The position numbers were made by a program, and so were the translations under genes. 64,000 bases of DNA. Origin: an uncultured Campylobacter sp. Its GTDB lineage: Bacteria; Campylobacterota; Campylobacteria; Campylobacterales; Campylobacteraceae. Below the pieces are notes generated by a model, which saw only the letters and a program-made list of their open reading frames with translations, was not told the DNA's origin and ran no database searches. Of the stretch, positions 1 to 6,840 are shown one piece after another (the first letter of the stretch is position 1; each line of letters starts with the position of its first letter). Location: NCBI RefSeq assembly GCF_937981295.1, contig NZ_CALJPC010000002.1:1-64000 (forward strand), given 5' to 3'.

Positions 1-162
1 AAAAATGACGGAATTCTCATCAATAAAACCTTAATCACAAATAGCATAACAAACGGAAGCGAACTATTTGGAAATCATACTTTACTAAGAGATGGAAGTT
101 TGGCTAATAACGGCTTTGAAGCTCTAAAAGAATTTGCAAATTTAAATTTACTTGTTGCGTAA
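1..162 (+). CDS. C-terminal fragment of an RTX-like (calcium-binding type) protein, cut by the window edge
   Basis: The first reading frame is open from the window edge to a TAA at 160-162 and gives the last 53 residues of a protein. It contains LLRDGSLANNGFEALKEF, which resembles the segment of large RTX/hemolysin-type secreted proteins where 'DG..A.NGFEAL..(y/f)D.NGD' precedes Ca-binding turns. Here the Asp/Gly-rich continuation is missing and the chain ends in FANLNLLVA, so the tail looks exchanged or shortened. It is followed by small membrane protein genes in the same AT-rich island. Family membership is inferred from a short motif only; the rest of the gene lies outside the window. Confidence 0.4.
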   Translation, partial: KNDGILINKTLITNSITNGSELFGNHTLLRDGSLANNGFEALKEFANLNLLVA

Positions 163-212
163 GTTTAAATTTATAAATTTAAGAATTTTGTATCGTATTT
201 AAACGATATGAC
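131..212. repeat. Direct repeat copy 1 (RTX-tail end plus small hairpin)
   Basis: This stretch, covering the last codons of the RTX-like fragment and the following spacer, recurs in diverged form at 1286-1377. Both copies start with AATTTGCAAATTTAAATTTAC and carry a small hairpin (here TATCGT at 191-196 paired with ACGATA at 203-208). It suggests that a tail-plus-spacer unit was duplicated. Confidence 0.55.
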
Positions 213-276
213 TTTGAATTTATAAGAATAGCTAATTTAAGGTTAAAACAAAATCAAATTTAAGATTGATTTGTTG

Positions 277-282
277 TATAAT
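277..282 (+). promoter_or_regulatory. -10 promoter box
   Basis: TATAAT lies 26 bases before the TTG start at 308, and the AAGGAAG ribosome-binding site at 296-302 falls between them. This arrangement argues against the overlapping ATG at 281 as the start. No clear -35 is needed or seen, as is usual in Campylobacter. Confidence 0.5.
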
Positions 283-307
283 GCAGACTCGCGAAAAGGA
301 AGTAAAA

Positions 308-1141
308 TTGGAAAATTTCAAAAACGATATTTTTGATAAAAATAAAAACCAACGAGATTATGATAAAGAACCATTAATTTTACGGAATTATACTAGTTGG
401 GCTTTATTTATCCATTTTTTATTAATTTTTGCATTTTGGGTGATTGTTTCAGCATTCGTTTTGAATAAATTTAATGAATTTGAAGATGGAAATTTAGAAA
501 TCGGAATAGCTATACAAACAGCCCTTTCTTTTGGTTTTATAACAACTCTTATTTTAATATTAGATTTTAAAAATATTTTATCAATAAAGCCACATTATAC
601 TCATTTTTACAATTCAAAAGTTGTGTTTTATAATCATAACAATAAAATTGATGAAACAATACATTTCCAAGTTATGGGAGATAGAATTGTGCTTCATAAT
701 CCATCTGACAATCCAATTGGTTACGATATTTCGCATGTAAAAAAAGAAGGCAAAATGGTTTTTTGTTCTTTTATGCGAATAATTACAACAACAGGTTTTG
801 GTTGGGCATTTTTGAGTGCATTTACGATAATAAATTTTGTTTCTAGGTATAGTTTTGGACCATTCTTGTTAAGTGTACTTATTACAATATTTACATTATT
901 TTTAGCCGAATTTTTAGAAATTTTAGTTTTCATGGGAATTTATAAAAAATCAAACAAAACTCTTAAAAATTTTTGGAAATATGCTAGAAAATTTCAAATA
1001 AACATAGAGTGGGCTTCGATTGAAAGGTGGAAAATTACTCCGACTATCAATATGTTTTATTTCAATCAAAAAGACCACGACGAGTTGAGGCAGTATATTT
1101 TAACTATATTTAACAGAGATATTGACAATAATTTAAAATAA
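308..1141 (+). CDS. Membrane protein of unknown function, possibly immunity-like (family A of the island)
   Basis: A 277-residue protein not recognised as a named family. The TTG at 308 is chosen because AAGGAAG sits 5 bases before it and a TATAAT box lies further upstream. Near the N-terminus is RDYDKEPLILRN, followed by two hydrophobic segments (about residues 30-55 and 70-90), a soluble stretch, and two more membrane segments (about 150-175 and 180-215). The soluble tail ends FNQKDHDELRQY. The start motif and the tail both recur in the broken gene at 1569-2234, so the two are paralogues. The DNA is much AT-richer than the chromosome to the right. The position behind an RTX-like tail would fit an immunity or accessory role, but that is speculation. 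Confidence 0.6.
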   Translation: MENFKNDIFDKNKNQRDYDKEPLILRNYTSWALFIHFLLIFAFWVIVSAFVLNKFNEFEDGNLEIGIAIQTALSFGFITTLILILDFKNILSIKPHYTHFYNSKVVFYNHNNKIDETIHFQVMGDRIVLHNPSDNPIGYDISHVKKEGKMVFCSFMRIITTTGFGWAFLSAFTIINFVSRYSFGPFLLSVLITIFTLFLAEFLEILVFMGIYKKSNKTLKNFWKYARKFQINIEWASIERWKITPTINMFYFNQKDHDELRQYILTIFNRDIDNNLK

Positions 1142-1166
1142 AAATTTTCTAATAAGGAGACAAAAA

Positions 1167-1259
1167 ATGAGTAATTCAAGCAGAATTAATAAGGCAACAA
1201 ACGAGTTGGATAAAGCAGAAAAAAGACTGCTGTATTCTTTGGGTTTAACTGAGGGCTAA
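1167..1259 (+). CDS. Small protein of 30 residues, unknown
   Basis: An ATG at 1167 follows a good ribosome-binding site (AAGGAGA at 1154-1160) and opens a 30-residue frame that begins MSNSSRINKATNELDKAEKR and ends at a TAA. It is polar, probably helical and not recognised. The strong Shine-Dalgarno is the main reason to list it. It may be a remnant of a longer gene cut by the repeat that follows. Confidence 0.35.
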   Translation: MSNSSRINKATNELDKAEKRLLYSLGLTEG

Positions 1260-1260
1260 T

Positions 1261-1317
1261 TCAGATCAAACAGATCCAAATATCAAATTTGCAAATTTAA
1301 ATTTACTAATTGTGTGA
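1261..1317 (+). pseudogene. Orphan copy of the RTX-like protein tail
   Basis: Read from 1261, the frame gives a short peptide ending KFANLNLLIV and a TGA at 1315-1317. It parallels the EFANLNLLVA end of the fragment at 1-162. The frame closes upstream at a TAA near 1246, so only the extreme tail survives. It belongs to the duplicated unit at 1286-1377. Confidence 0.35.
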
Positions 1318-1377
1318 ATTTGTAAAGTAAGTTTAAATTTGTAAATTTAATAAATTCGGTATCAAACGATACTGACG
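1286..1377. repeat. Direct repeat copy 2 (RTX-tail end plus small hairpin)
   Basis: Diverged copy of 131-212. It has the same AAATTTGCAAATTTAAATTTAC start, then GTAAGTTTAAATTTGTAAATTTA, then a hairpin (GTATC at 1359-1363 with GATAC at 1368-1372). Confidence 0.55.
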
Positions 1378-1400
1378 AGATTTGAATTTTGCATTAAAAT

Positions 1401-1499
1401 GTCATTGCGAAACGGAGAAACCGTTTATTAAAGCGAATTTGCAAATTAGAAACGCCTCATTACTGGATTGTTTCGATCGCTTCGTGGTCTCGCAATGAC
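1401..1499. repeat. 99-bp palindromic-ended dispersed element (MITE/REP-like)
   Basis: The segment is bounded by perfect inverted ends, GTCATTGCGA (1401-1410) and TCGCAATGAC (1490-1499). The interior includes AACGCCTCATTACTGG and TTTCGATCGCTTCGTGG. Elements with GTCATTGCGAG...CTCGCAATGAC ends are dispersed in many bacterial genomes. It lies in the 309-base spacer between two small genes; no coding capacity is seen in it. Confidence 0.55.
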
Positions 1500-1568
1500 A
1501 AGGTTGTAGGCATTGTGGGAATTTAAATAAATTCTTGCAATGAGAGAAATTTTTTAAAAAGGATTAAA

Positions 1569-2234
1569 ATGAGAGATTATGATAAAGCTCCACTCATCAT
1601 TAAAAATAACTTTATAATGATAATGTATGGTTTTACATTTTTGCTTGTATGTAACACTATAATGATTTATATTGTATTTTTTACTGGTGTTGTCGATTGG
1701 AATAGTGGCGGGTTTTTTGAAATTTTAAAAAATGAAATGAGAAATCCAAGATTTAGCTTTGTGATTGTAGCATTTCCAATAGTCAATATTTGGGCTTTTA
1801 TTGATTTTATTAGAAAACTTAGAAAGCCTGAGAAAGTATATTTATATAACGATAAAGTTTATTGGGATAAACGAGATACGACGGTAGCAAAACAAAATAT
1901 TGTTTGGGTTAAAAAAAGTATTTATCCTATGATTGGTAAGATACCAGATAACTCGGTTCAAAAAATTTTTGCACCATTTGGTTTTGTTATTGCAGGATTT
2001 TTTTGATTTTATCAAATTTGTTTGCTTGTTTAGTAAAATTATTTGCCTTGTTAATTAACAAAGATTATAAATTTATATTCTTTTGCACCATAGTTTTTTT
2101 ATGACAATCAAAAAAATGCCGTAAATGTCTATTTAATGACAAAGCAAGATTATAAACAAGTAAATGAATATTTATTGCAAAATTTTAATTTACAAATCGA
2201 AAATTTAGATAAAAACTACAAATTCTATAAATAG
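1569..2234 (+). pseudogene. Family A membrane protein, interrupted by two T-tract frameshifts
   Basis: The frame opens with MRDYDKAPLIIKNN after an AAAAAGG ribosome-binding site and runs 145 residues to a TGA at 2004-2006, just after a T7 run (1998-2004). The protein continues in a second frame (from about 2003: LILSNLFACLVKLFALLINK and on) up to a second T7 run at 2094-2100. It then returns to the first frame (FYDNQKNAVNVYLMTKQDY...) and ends at TAG 2232-2234. One more T in the first run and one fewer in the second would restore about 220 residues colinear with the gene at 308, including the matching C-terminal tail. It is either a decayed gene or one whose expression depends on slippage at the T runs. 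Confidence 0.6.
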
Positions 2235-2243
2235 GAGAAAATC

Positions 2244-2474
2244 ATGCCAGAAGATAACAATGCTTCTAACAATTCAAATCAAGGCGTTGCTTGGTATATC
2301 AAGCCCACTTCGGATACAATCGATTTCATAAAAGAAATTCCCGTAAATGTTTTAGCCGACCCTGATAATGTCAAGGTTTTTGATAACTATGTAAAAATCA
2401 AATCAGGTGGGCTAAATATGGTTATTCCTATCGTTGATGCGGCTGGTGGCGCTATAGCATTAGGTATTGGCTAA
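2244..2474 (+). CDS. Small protein of 76 residues, unknown; perhaps a truncated gene start
   Basis: The ATG at 2244 follows ATAGGAGAAAATC, a strong Shine-Dalgarno. The product begins MPEDNNASNNSNQGVAW and has a polar N-terminus, a middle that looks beta-rich, and a hydrophobic Gly/Ala end (AAGGAIALGIG). It is not recognised. Its last 20 bases overlap the tail of the integrase remnant on the other strand, which lacks its own C-terminal domain. Both ends therefore look cut at one junction near 2450-2475. The protein could be the N-terminus of a larger lost gene, or a complete small gene of the island. Confidence 0.45.
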   Translation: MPEDNNASNNSNQGVAWYIKPTSDTIDFIKEIPVNVLADPDNVKVFDNYVKIKSGGLNMVIPIVDAAGGAIALGIG

Positions 2475-3455
2475 GAGCCTTGACAAGCGTCGCCTCTCTT
2501 AAAACGTTTCCTTCCGTATTCGCAAAAAATAAAGAAGGCTTTGTTTTTATGCTCTCTAGCCACTTGCCTGCCTCCTTTGGAAGCTCCAGATGTTCATGTT
2601 CATCGCCATTAGCTTTCACTTTATTTTCATCTTGCGGGAATAGCAAGGAATATTCTCCGCCATCGTCTATTTTTAAATGCTCGTAGGTTAAATTTCTTAC
2701 ATTTGAGCTTCTTAATCCGGTAAGTAATCCAAAGATTAAAGCGTTCTTGACACCTATTTAGTAAGGATAGCTCATGATATATTTTATCAACAACCACAAA
2801 TCCGCATTCGCGGAAATATATGAATAGCCCCTGGATTTAGGTATCTTATATAGGTTTTTTAATTGCGTATCGCAAAATAAAAGATTATCGCTTATACCTC
2901 TATCTCGCGCGAACCTGAATAAAGAACGAATAAAATAAAACAGATCTTTTAAAAGTGCAAATTTCTATTCTTGTAAATGGGGTCCAATATCTGCATTATC
3001 TCCTTTTTGGTAATCTTGCTGATATCTTTATCGCTAACGCACTTTAGCCTCGATTGAAATCTAAATCGCAATTTTCTTAACGTTCTTTCGGCAAAAGCGT
3101 TATATTCACAGTAAATTTTAAAAACGCTTGCTAACGTATTCTTTGGAGCTGTCACACCATTAGTATGGCTATTTGATATTAATTTCTTTAACAGTATTCT
3201 GGCCCCTTCGAATATTATTTCGCTTACATTACCTAGAGCTTTGATTAACTTGCCGTCTTCCGTATAGTGATAATGTCTATGCGTTTTAACCGTTCCGTCT
3301 CTAGCCAGCGAGCTATAAAATTTAACGGCTATAAAATCATCTAAGACTTCGACCATAGTGCGCTTATATTGCGGCAAAATAAAATTCCTGACTACTTTGT
3401 CGGGGTCTGATTTGAAAATTGGATTATCCTTAATTTTGGTAAAAACTTCTGTCAT
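2452..3455 (-). pseudogene. Tyrosine recombinase (phage/island integrase), decayed and truncated
   Basis: Reading from ATG 3455 gives 168 residues typical of an integrase N-terminal and core-binding region, up to a stop at 2949. The same type of sequence continues in other frames: residues around ALLKDLFYFIRSLFRFARDR, a stop near 2760, then IFGLLTGLRSSNVRNLTYEH. This last stretch is the box I region of tyrosine recombinases with its catalytic Arg. The box II His-x-x-Arg and the Tyr are absent because the sequence ends at the junction near 2452. At least two breaks plus a lost 3' end make it inactive. It starts about 250 bases from tRNA-Leu and reads away from it, as expected for an island integrated at a tRNA gene. 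Confidence 0.75.
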
Positions 3456-3534
3456 CTTTCTTCCTTTGTATAGTAATTTTAGGCAGATTATAGAATTTCC
3501 TCAAAGGATTAACAAGGCAGGAGCGCAGAAAAAG

Positions 3535-3568
3535 CTACTATACAATTTTTTAATATATAGTAGTTTTT
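3535..3568 (+). terminator. Possible rho-independent terminator
   Basis: CTACTATA (3535-3542) pairs with TATAGTAG (3556-3563) around an AT-rich loop and is followed by TTTTT. No gene on the plus strand clearly ends here, so it could also be part of the island's attachment or regulatory region. The rest of the 3456-3704 spacer is AT-rich without genes. Confidence 0.3.
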
Positions 3569-3704
3569 CTTAAAATATATGTATGAATCGATGATTTTCG
3601 GTGCTAAGAATTTTTTAAGAATAATTTTAAAATTACCAAAAATAGGGCTCAAAAAATTATTTTAAAATTCAAAAAACGAAAAAAATAGGGAAAATTTTGA
3701 TAGA

Positions 3705-3789
3705 TGGTGCGACCGACGAGACTTGAACTCGTACACCTTGCGGCACTACCCCCTCAAGATAGCGTGTCTACCAATTCCACCACGGTCGC
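3705..3789 (-). tRNA. tRNA-Leu (anticodon GAG)
   Basis: Reverse complement starts GCGACCGTGGTGGAATTGG and ends GGTCGCACCA. The acceptor stem GCGACCG pairs with CGGTCGC, the T-arm carries GTTCAAGTC, and CCA is encoded. The anticodon loop CTTGAGG gives GAG. The variable arm is long (type II), as for tRNA-Leu. The broken integrase and AT-rich island lie directly downstream of its 3' end, so this gene is the probable attachment site; the second att copy must lie left of the window. Confidence 0.95.
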
Positions 3790-3834
3790 ATAAATTTTAA
3801 AGCTTAATCTCAAGCCTTGAATTATATAAGTTTA

Positions 3835-3854
3835 AAGCCCGATTTCTCGGGCTT
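3835..3854 (-). terminator. Terminator of atpE
   Basis: On the minus strand AAGCCCGA-GAAA-TCGGGCTT forms a perfect 8-bp stem with a tetraloop 4 bases after the atpE stop codon, followed by a T-rich stretch. Confidence 0.7.
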
Positions 3855-3858
3855 AGGA

Positions 3859-4197
3859 TTATTTTGCAGCAGCCGCAAGACCTTCTGTTACGAAAGGGTT
3901 TGCAAAAAGTAAGACGAATGAAACAACCAACGCATAGATAACCTGCGCTTCGATCATCGCAAGCGAGATATACATCGTAGTCGATAGTTTGCTAGCTACG
4001 CTTGGGTTTCTAGCGATACCGTTAAGCGTCGCGCTAGCGGCATTTCCCATACCTAACGCGCCACCCAAAGCGGCTAGACCTAAAACGACTGCAACGGTAA
4101 TTGCAGAAAAAGAAACGATCTGAGTGTAAGCGCTTAGCTGCTCGCTAGCGAAAGCTGCACCGCAAAGTGCGAATAACAATACAAGAACTTTTTTCAT
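3859..4197 (-). CDS. atpE: F-type ATP synthase subunit c
   Basis: Proton-translocating ring subunit of the F0 sector in the inner membrane. The start at 4197 (MKKVLVLLFALCG) is chosen because GGAGA lies just before it; the upstream ATG at 4209 would overlap that site. Of 112 residues, the first about 21 look like a cleavable signal peptide, as in other Campylobacter c subunits. Two hydrophobic helices follow, joined by a polar loop with ARNPS (R-N/Q-P type). The ion-binding Glu lies in MIEAQVIYAL. It stands alone, with its own terminator, away from other atp genes. Confidence 0.93.
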   Translation of the reverse strand: MKKVLVLLFALCGAAFASEQLSAYTQIVSFSAITVAVVLGLAALGGALGMGNAASATLNGIARNPSVASKLSTTMYISLAMIEAQVIYALVVSFVLLFANPFVTEGLAAAAK

Positions 4198-4305
4198 AAA
4201 AGTCTCCATAAATAAATTTTAAAACGAGTTTCGGCTCAATACCCCCTACTCCAACGTTTTAAGTGTGAAATATTATTAAAATTTTGCTTTTGATTTGTTT
4301 AATCT

Positions 4306-4339
4306 GGCGGAATTTGCGTTAAATTTAGCAAATCCCGCC
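4306..4339 (-). terminator. Stem-loop downstream of leuA
   Basis: GGCGGAATTTGC (4306-4317) and GCAAATCCCGCC (4328-4339) form a 12-bp stem with one G-T wobble, 15 bases after the leuA stop codon. It lacks a clear U tract, so termination is likely but not certain. Confidence 0.45.
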
Positions 4340-4354
4340 GAACACTCCGACATC

Positions 4355-5869
4355 TTAGCGCTTAGCGTCCAGATATGTGTTTAGCGCCGCAACGTAGGCC
4401 TTTGCAGACGCCAGCATCGTATCTACGTCAAGCCCTCTGCCGATGATGGCGCCCTCGCCCGCAAATTCCACCTTAACGGTTACTTTCGCCAGCGCGTCTT
4501 TGCCCTGCGAGACCGCTTTTACTTGGTATTCTTTCAGGCTACCGCTGATACCGCTGATGCGGTCTATCGCCTTAAATATCGCATCCACGCCGCCGTTTCC
4601 AAGCGCGCTATCGCTTAAAATTTCATCCTTATATCTTAGCGTAAGCGCGGTGCTAGCGTGCCCTTTGTTGCAGCTATTGGAGCTTAAAACTAGCACTTCG
4701 TAGGTCTTTTCGGCTCCCACGAACTCGTCGTTTACGAGCTCTCTAATATCCTCGTCGAAAACGTCCTTTTTGCTGTCGGCGAGCGCTTTAAATTTATTAA
4801 ACGCGATCTCAATCTGCTCGTTACTAAGTTCATAGCCCAAAGATACCAGCTTGTCTTTGAAGGCGTGGCGGCCGCTGTGTTTGCCCAGCACGAGCGAGTT
4901 TTTATCAAGCCCGATATCCTCGGCGTGCATGATCTCGTAAGTTTCTTTGTGTTTTAGCACGCCGTCTTGGTGGATGCCGCTTTCATGCGCGAAGGCGTTT
5001 TTGCCCACGATCGCTTTATTAGGCTGCGGCTCGATGCCGGTGATGCTCGCGACTAGGCGGCTGGATGGATAAATTTCTTTCAAATTTATATCGGTATAAA
5101 GCGGCGCAAATTTATCTGTGCGCGTCTTGATCGCCATTACGATCTCCTCTAGCGCCGCGTTGCCCGCGCGCTCGCCGATACCGTTTATCGTGCACTCGAC
5201 CTGTCTGGCTCCTGCCAAGATAGCGGCTAAGGAATTTACGGTAGCCATTCCCAAGTCGTTGTGATTGTGCACCGAAACTACGGCGCGCTCGCCGATAAGC
5301 TTAACGATTTCACCTATTCGGGCGGTGATCTCGTCAGGATAGAGATAACCAACCGTATCGGGGATATTTATGGTGGAGGCTCCGGCGTTTATCGCGGCGT
5401 CGCAGATCTCTTTTAAAAAGCCGATATCGCTTCTGCACGCATCCTCGCAGCTAAACTCCACGTCATCGCATAGACTTTTTGCGTATTGTACAGACTCTAT
5501 GGCGCGTTTTATGACCTCTTGCGGCTGCATTTTGAGTTTAAATTCCATATGGATGGGGCTTGTGGCGATGAAGGTGTGGATGCGCCCGAGCTTCGCGCCC
5601 TTTATCGCTTCGCCCGCGGCCTTGATGTCCTTTTCTAAAGCGCGCGCAAGCGAACAGACGCGAACCTTACTAACGGCGCTAGCAATCTTTTCTATCGCGT
5701 CAAAATCCCCCGGGCTCGCCGCCGCAAAACCCGCCTCGATAACATCTACGCCCAGCTTTTCAAGCTGCAACGCAAGATGGATCTTTTCGTCCGTATTCAT
5801 CGACGCTCCAGGGCTTTGCTCGCCGTCACGAAGCGTCGTATCGAAGATTATGATTTTATTTTTGTCCAT
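4355..5869 (-). CDS. leuA: 2-isopropylmalate synthase
   Basis: Catalyses acetyl-CoA plus 2-oxoisovalerate to 2-isopropylmalate, the first committed step of leucine synthesis. The N-terminal TIM barrel opens with the family signature DTTLRDGEQSPGASM, and the metal-binding HNHNDLG/NGIGERAGN elements follow. The C-terminal third is the LeuA dimerisation/regulatory domain that gives leucine feedback inhibition. The ATG at 5869 (MDKNKIIIF) is preferred because AAAGGA precedes it by 6 bases; this gives 504 residues, close to the family norm. Confidence 0.95.
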   Translation of the reverse strand: MDKNKIIIFDTTLRDGEQSPGASMNTDEKIHLALQLEKLGVDVIEAGFAAASPGDFDAIEKIASAVSKVRVCSLARALEKDIKAAGEAIKGAKLGRIHTFIATSPIHMEFKLKMQPQEVIKRAIESVQYAKSLCDDVEFSCEDACRSDIGFLKEICDAAINAGASTINIPDTVGYLYPDEITARIGEIVKLIGERAVVSVHNHNDLGMATVNSLAAILAGARQVECTINGIGERAGNAALEEIVMAIKTRTDKFAPLYTDINLKEIYPSSRLVASITGIEPQPNKAIVGKNAFAHESGIHQDGVLKHKETYEIMHAEDIGLDKNSLVLGKHSGRHAFKDKLVSLGYELSNEQIEIAFNKFKALADSKKDVFDEDIRELVNDEFVGAEKTYEVLVLSSNSCNKGHASTALTLRYKDEILSDSALGNGGVDAIFKAIDRISGISGSLKEYQVKAVSQGKDALAKVTVKVEFAGEGAIIGRGLDVDTMLASAKAYVAALNTYLDAKR

Positions 5870-5953
5870 TGCTTGTCCTTTCAAAGCGTTAAAATTTGGC
5901 GAAATTATAGCCGTGCAAGCTTAAAACAATCGCGGCGATAAACATATTTGAGA

Positions 5954-6703
5954 TTATTTCGCCGTTTCCTCGGGTTTGTCTTTTTTATGAAATTTAGCCG
6001 CGCTTAAATTTAAAGCTCCGCGAACCAAACCGTAAACAATATAAACCAAAGTAAGCACCGCCGGGAATTCCAGCCTGAAAAGATATAAAAGCGAGAAAAA
6101 TATGACGATTAGAAGCACTAAAATTTTAATCGCGTTGGGGCGCTTTAGGCTGATCTTTTTAAAGCTCGGAAAGCGTATGTTGCTTACCATCAAAAACGAT
6201 AGTGCCGCCATTGCGATGATCAAAAATACGCCAAATCCGTTGGAGAGCTCATATTTTAGATAAATTCCGATCCAAAACGCCATCGTAATCGCTGCCGTTG
6301 GTATCGGTAGCCCGATAAAAACGCTAGGCTCGTAGGTGCCCGTGGTGACGTTAAATCGCGCCAGCCTGATCGCGCCGAAAACCACGTAAAGCGCGGCTAC
6401 GAGCGAGCCAACCTTGCCGTAATCGTGCCCGACCGCGCAGTAAAATAGCAGCGCCGGCGCTACGCCGAAAGCCACGATATCCGCAAGGCTATCGAATTCC
6501 ACGCCGAATTTCGACGTAGCATGTGTTAGCCTCGCTACGCGGCCGTCAAGCCCGTCGCAGATCAAGGATAAAATGATATAAAAGATCGCGGCGCTGAAGT
6601 TGCCTTTGATCGTAGAAATTATGCTGATGACCGCTAAAAATGCACTTGCCGCCGTGAAAAAATTCGGCAATATGTAGATTAATTTTCCCTTTTCCTCTTC
6701 CAT
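5954..6703 (-). CDS. pssA: CDP-diacylglycerol--serine O-phosphatidyltransferase
   Basis: Makes phosphatidylserine, the precursor of phosphatidylethanolamine, in the inner membrane. The CDP-alcohol phosphotransferase signature is complete: DGLDGRVAR, a short gap, then G...D...D in FGVEFDSLAD. There are about eight hydrophobic segments over 249 residues. It lies 126 bases after ftsH on the same strand. In C. jejuni pssA is also near ftsH with psd between them; psd is not here. Confidence 0.93.
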   Translation of the reverse strand: MEEEKGKLIYILPNFFTAASAFLAVISIISTIKGNFSAAIFYIILSLICDGLDGRVARLTHATSKFGVEFDSLADIVAFGVAPALLFYCAVGHDYGKVGSLVAALYVVFGAIRLARFNVTTGTYEPSVFIGLPIPTAAITMAFWIGIYLKYELSNGFGVFLIIAMAALSFLMVSNIRFPSFKKISLKRPNAIKILVLLIVIFFSLLYLFRLEFPAVLTLVYIVYGLVRGALNLSAAKFHKKDKPEETAK

Positions 6704-6815
6704 CTCTTACTCTTTAAATTTTATTTTTGCACCGCTTTTCATTCGGTGCCGCGGATCGCGCATAAAACGCCTTAGCGCGACCTTCTTAAAATTTAGCCCT
6801 GAATTCTTACTCCGC

Positions 6816-6840
6816 GCGAGGCTTTAAATTTAAGCCTCGC
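6816..6840 (-). terminator. Hairpin spanning the ftsH stop codon
   Basis: GCGAGGCTT (6816-6824) and AAGCCTCGC (6832-6840) form a perfect 9-bp stem whose inner edge contains the ftsH TAA (6830-6832). A G+C-rich stem of this strength should halt transcription or protect the 3' end, but there is no clear T tract. Confidence 0.45.
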
